From an uncultured bacterium (lineage in GTDB: Bacteria > Planctomycetota > UBA1135 > GCA-002686595), in NCBI GenBank assembly GCA_902826945.1, contig CADEGS010000025.1, forward strand, positions 1 to 31,080: a DNA stretch of 31,080 nt, read 5' to 3'. Position 1 is the first letter of the stretch. Each line of letters begins with the position of its first letter. The notes beneath the pieces are model-generated. The model was not told where the DNA came from. It saw only the letters and a program-made list of their open reading frames with translations, and searched no databases. Positions 28,373 through 31,080 of this stretch are shown here, piece by piece. The translations under genes were made by a program, and so were the position numbers.

Positions 28373-30361
28373 TCAGCCGTCGCCGTCTTTCCAGTAGTCC
28401 TCGCCGCCCGCGCGCGGCGGCGGTCGCGGGTGGGGCGGCGCGTCCGGCGGCGGCGGCGACATCGCCCCCGCCAGCGTCGCGTCCTCGAGGGCCTGCCAGT
28501 CCTCCGGCGATCGCCTCGAGAGGCCCAGGATCTCCGCCGCGGCGCGCGCGTAGTTGCGGCAGTCCAGGGCCTCGTTCCTCGGTCTGGTCTTGACCCACTC
28601 GGTGCGACGGTAGCCCCGCACCATGCGCTCCGCCAGCGACTCCGCCGTCAGCTCCTGGAAGTACGCCTGCTCGTACTCGGGGTGGTGGCAGTAGCCCGGC
28701 GGGAACGGGTCGGCGTCCTCGAGCGGCGGCTCGAGGCGCAGGAGCCCGTACAGCTCCTCCTTCAGCAGCGAGACGCCCACGGGGTAGAGCAGGACGCCGC
28801 GGCGCCGGCCGCGCACGGTCCCGCTGATCTCCGTGTCCACCGGGCGGGGGATGCCCACCACGAACCGCAGGCGGTCGTCGCCCTTGACGCACCACACGTT
28901 CGCCCGCCGCTGCAGGGCGACCCACTTGTAGACCGTGCTGGTGAACGCGGAGGAGTCGATCGCCCAGGCCTGCACCGGCAGCCGCAGCTGGCGGTTCACC
29001 TCGAGGGGGTAGAGGCTCGACAGCTCGGTCGCGAGCATCGCCCAGGCCTCGGGCCGCTCCACCTCGCCGGGCAGGGTGAAGTAGCGCAGGGACCAGCTCT
29101 CGAGGTCGCGGCCCCACGCGACCACCTCGACCACGATCCGGTCGGCCTGCACGTCCACTCCGGCGGTGAGCACGAGCCCGCCCTCGGGCACCACCCCGAG
29201 CTCGTACTGCTCCCGCCGGCGGTAGAGCGTCTCCCAGGGCGGCGGGTCCACCTTGGAGTCGAACTCCAGGCCCAGGGTCTGGTTGAAGAACACGCGCAGC
29301 TTGGCCGGCTGCTTCTGCGCCTTGATCCACGACGCGGCGCACGAGGCCCAGGAGTACTGGCCGAGCGGCGAGTAGAGCGAGGACAGGTGGTAGCCCCGCG
29401 TGCGGCCGCTGAGCTCGGGGGCCTCTGGGATCCAGCGCGCTCCGTTCGCCGGGTCGAACATCCACGGCTTGCGCCACTCCGGGATGCGCTCCTCGCACGA
29501 GGCGCACTGGTACCAGACCGCGCCCGGCTCCTCCTCGAGGCGGCGGGCCTTCTCCGCCGAGCCCTCCTCGTCGCGCCCCTCCCACCGCACGTGCGACCAC
29601 ACGAGCCGCTGCAGCTCGCCGCAGCTCGGGCACGGCACGTGGTAGAACCGCCGGTCCGTCGTCGCGAACAGCACCGAGATGCCGCGCGCCGAGGTGGTGG
29701 GGCTCGAGACGTAGTAGAGCTTCCGCAGCCGCCCAGCCTGCCCGTAGCTGCGCGTGGCGCGCTCCGCGAGCTCCACCGGGTCGCCCTCGTTCGGGATCTC
29801 GACCGGGAACGCGTCGATCTCGTCCGCGATCAGGATGCGCGCCGGCATGCTGCGCAGGTCGCTCGCGCTGTTGGCGGTGCACAGGGCGAGGATGCCGCCG
29901 GCGAAGTCCTTGAGCAGCGCCGTCTGCCCGGGGTCGCGGCTCTTGCGGTCGTGCACGCGGCCGCGCAGGGAGGGCAGGTCGAACAGCTCGTCGAGCCGCT
30001 GGCGCCCGCCGCGCTTCTGCGTCTTCTCCGACGGCATCACCAGCATGACCGGGCAGGGGGCGTGCTCGATCACGTAGCCCAGCAGGTTCAGCCCGATCTC
30101 CGTGCCTCCTACCTGGCTGCCCTTCTTGAACACCACGCGCTCCACCGGCGAGTCGGCGGAGAGCGCGTCCATGATCTCCACCAGCGGCGGGTTGCGGTCG
30201 TTCCGCCACCGGCCGGGCTCGCTCGAGGCCTTGCTCGAGAGCGTGCGGCAGCGCTCCGCCCACTGGGAGACCGTCACGCGCGGCGGCGGGCGGAGCCCGC
30301 TCGCGAACGCGGCCCGGATCCCGAGCTCCGCGCGCAGCTGCGCCAGGCGCAGGTTCGTCAC
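28373..30361 (-). CDS. terL: Terminase large subunit, GpA family
   Basis: 662 residues, GTG start chosen at the GTGA overlap with the small subunit (lambda gpA is 641). The ATPase domain has a Walker A-like KKGSQVGGTE (residues 79-88) and Walker B ILIADEIDAF (176-185). Two CxxC pairs, HVPCPSCGEL (C244, C247) and YQCASCEERI (C286, C289), form the zinc-binding insertion typical of GpA. The nuclease domain has GVDVQADRIVVEVVAWG (D403, D407), AIDSSAF (D469) and, near the end, EALDCRNYARAA. This motor cuts and packages DNA into the prohead. The GpA type suggests packaging from defined ends (cos-like) or a related scheme rather than Mu's headful from integrated copies. Confidence 0.95.
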   Translation of the reverse strand: MTNLRLAQLRAELGIRAAFASGLRPPPRVTVSQWAERCRTLSSKASSEPGRWRNDRNPPLVEIMDALSADSPVERVVFKKGSQVGGTEIGLNLLGYVIEHAPCPVMLVMPSEKTQKRGGRQRLDELFDLPSLRGRVHDRKSRDPGQTALLKDFAGGILALCTANSASDLRSMPARILIADEIDAFPVEIPNEGDPVELAERATRSYGQAGRLRKLYYVSSPTTSARGISVLFATTDRRFYHVPCPSCGELQRLVWSHVRWEGRDEEGSAEKARRLEEEPGAVWYQCASCEERIPEWRKPWMFDPANGARWIPEAPELSGRTRGYHLSSLYSPLGQYSWASCAASWIKAQKQPAKLRVFFNQTLGLEFDSKVDPPPWETLYRRREQYELGVVPEGGLVLTAGVDVQADRIVVEVVAWGRDLESWSLRYFTLPGEVERPEAWAMLATELSSLYPLEVNRQLRLPVQAWAIDSSAFTSTVYKWVALQRRANVWCVKGDDRLRFVVGIPRPVDTEISGTVRGRRRGVLLYPVGVSLLKEELYGLLRLEPPLEDADPFPPGYCHHPEYEQAYFQELTAESLAERMVRGYRRTEWVKTRPRNEALDCRNYARAAAEILGLSRRSPEDWQALEDATLAGAMSPPPPDAPPHPRPPPRAGGEDYWKDGDG

Positions 30362-31035
30362 GGCCCGCCCTGCTGGTCCTCGATCCACCGGGAGACGGCC
30401 TCGAGGCTCGCGAGCACCTCGCGCACGATCAGCGCGTGCACCTCCGCGAGGTCCGTCCGCCCCACCACCATCGGGGCCAGTCGGTCGGAGAGGTCCATGA
30501 GCTTCTCGCGCGCCTCCTGCCCCACCTGGTAGGCCTCGCGGCGGGCGTCCTCGGCGTTCACGAGCTGGCCGGTCTGCCGCTGGAGCTGGAGCTCCGCGAG
30601 CTGGGCCTGGACGAGCGTGCGCCTGGTCTGCGCCAGCGAGTGCGTCATGCGCTGGTGCAGGTCGGCCGCCGAGCGCTTGGTGTCCTCCTCCCCACCGAAC
30701 AGCTCGCCCGTCACGTCGCGCGAGGGCGCGCCGCCGGCGGCAGCGCCGCGGCGCGCCGCGGGGTTCGTGGCCTCCTCCCACTCGCGGTCCGCGAGCTCGG
30801 CGCACACGTGCCAGCGCCCGCCGCGCAGCTCGGCGCTCGTTATGCGCCCGTCGTCGATCGCCTTGCGCACGCCCTGGCGCGTCGCGCCCTCGAGCCCGCG
30901 TTCGCCTCGCCACCTGGCGTAGCTGGAGGGGGAGAGCCAGGTGCGCGACTCCGCCTTGGCGGCCTTGGCGCCCTTCCCCCCCGCGGCGCGGCGCGCGCGG
31001 CGCTTGGGCGCCGCCCTCTTACGCCGCTGGGCCAC
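30358..31035 (-). CDS. terS: Terminase small subunit, Nu1-like
   Basis: At least 225 residues. The GTG at 31035 has no good ribosome site, and the frame stays open to the right edge, so the true start may lie outside. The N-terminus is a basic run (RRKRAAPKRRARRAAGGKGAKAAKA), followed by a winged-helix-like DNA-binding segment WLSPSSYARWRGERGLEGATRQGVRKAIDDGRI and a linker containing EWEEATNPAARRG, as in lambda Nu1-type subunits. The C-terminal half is helical (HQRMTHSLAQTRRTLVQAQL, EDARREAYQVGQEAREKLMD) and would bind the large subunit. It overlaps the large subunit as GTGA. Confidence 0.82.
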   Translation of the reverse strand: MAQRRKRAAPKRRARRAAGGKGAKAAKAESRTWLSPSSYARWRGERGLEGATRQGVRKAIDDGRITSAELRGGRWHVCAELADREWEEATNPAARRGAAAGGAPSRDVTGELFGGEEDTKRSAADLHQRMTHSLAQTRRTLVQAQLAELQLQRQTGQLVNAEDARREAYQVGQEAREKLMDLSDRLAPMVVGRTDLAEVHALIVREVLASLEAVSRWIEDQQGGP

Positions 31036-31080
31036 TCGCTGGAGGAGATATCGGAGGTGCTCGACAGCACGGTGGCCGCG

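Noticed and set aside
1..31080. tRNA or other RNA genes
   Set aside because: No cloverleaf or known RNA motif was recognised by eye in the gaps, which are short and mostly filled by hairpins or ribosome sites.

Overview
The window is most of the late (virion structure) region of a contractile-tailed temperate phage, read almost entirely on the minus strand from right to left and joined at its left end to about 1.3 kb of bacterial chromosome-like DNA. The phage part is extremely GC-rich and tightly packed. About fifteen gene junctions use a 4-base GTGA or ATGA overlap, and the largest gap between genes is about 246 bases, so no stretch over 300 bases lacks a gene. The flank (about 1-1340) has visibly lower GC. 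It encodes parts of two tandem metal-dependent amidohydrolases of a secreted type common in Gemmatimonadota, Acidobacteriota and related soil bacteria, so the host is probably a high-GC bacterium of that kind (inference). I read the left end as the right boundary of a prophage, but an assembly chimera is not excluded.

Layout, in transcription order from the right. Packaging and head: small terminase (30358-31035), GpA-type large terminase (28373-30361), gpW-like joining protein, lambda-B-type portal, one gene fusing prohead protease, linker/scaffold and major capsid protein (24113-26479), a DUF2190 capsid protein and two head-tail completion proteins. Mu-type contractile tail: DUF2635 protein, sheath, tube, tail assembly chaperone with a T TTT TTG slippery site giving a -1 frameshift product, tape measure, gpN-like, gpP-like, gp45 spike, a separate PAAR tip, gp46, gp47 (baseplate J) and gp48. 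The particle is thus a lambda-like head on a Mu-like tail. Adhesion and accessory region: tail fibre (11064-12284), three small membrane proteins (9849-11060), a short opposite-strand island of three small genes (8841-9852), a virion-like protein (8157-8594), a 1513-residue protein with two alpha/beta-hydrolase-like domains and sixteen 'LELALDLPA' repeats (3597-8138), a BppU-like protein, two small unknown proteins and a second DUF2190-type protein.

The most unusual element is the LELALDLPA repeat. It forms a 13-unit array at the C-terminus of the giant protein, brackets its two hydrolase domains, and also sits at the extreme C-termini of two otherwise unrelated tail proteins (gp48-like and BppU-like). 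Nine copies share an identical 25-bp DNA core. It looks like a modular adhesion/enzyme display system for the tail tip or a domain-shuffling device. Other notable points are strong GC hairpins placed right after the capsid and tube genes and before the tape-measure gene, and the in-frame fusion of a phage gene with a truncated amidohydrolase at the boundary. No integrase, transposase, repressor or endolysin is seen; these would lie to the right of the window.
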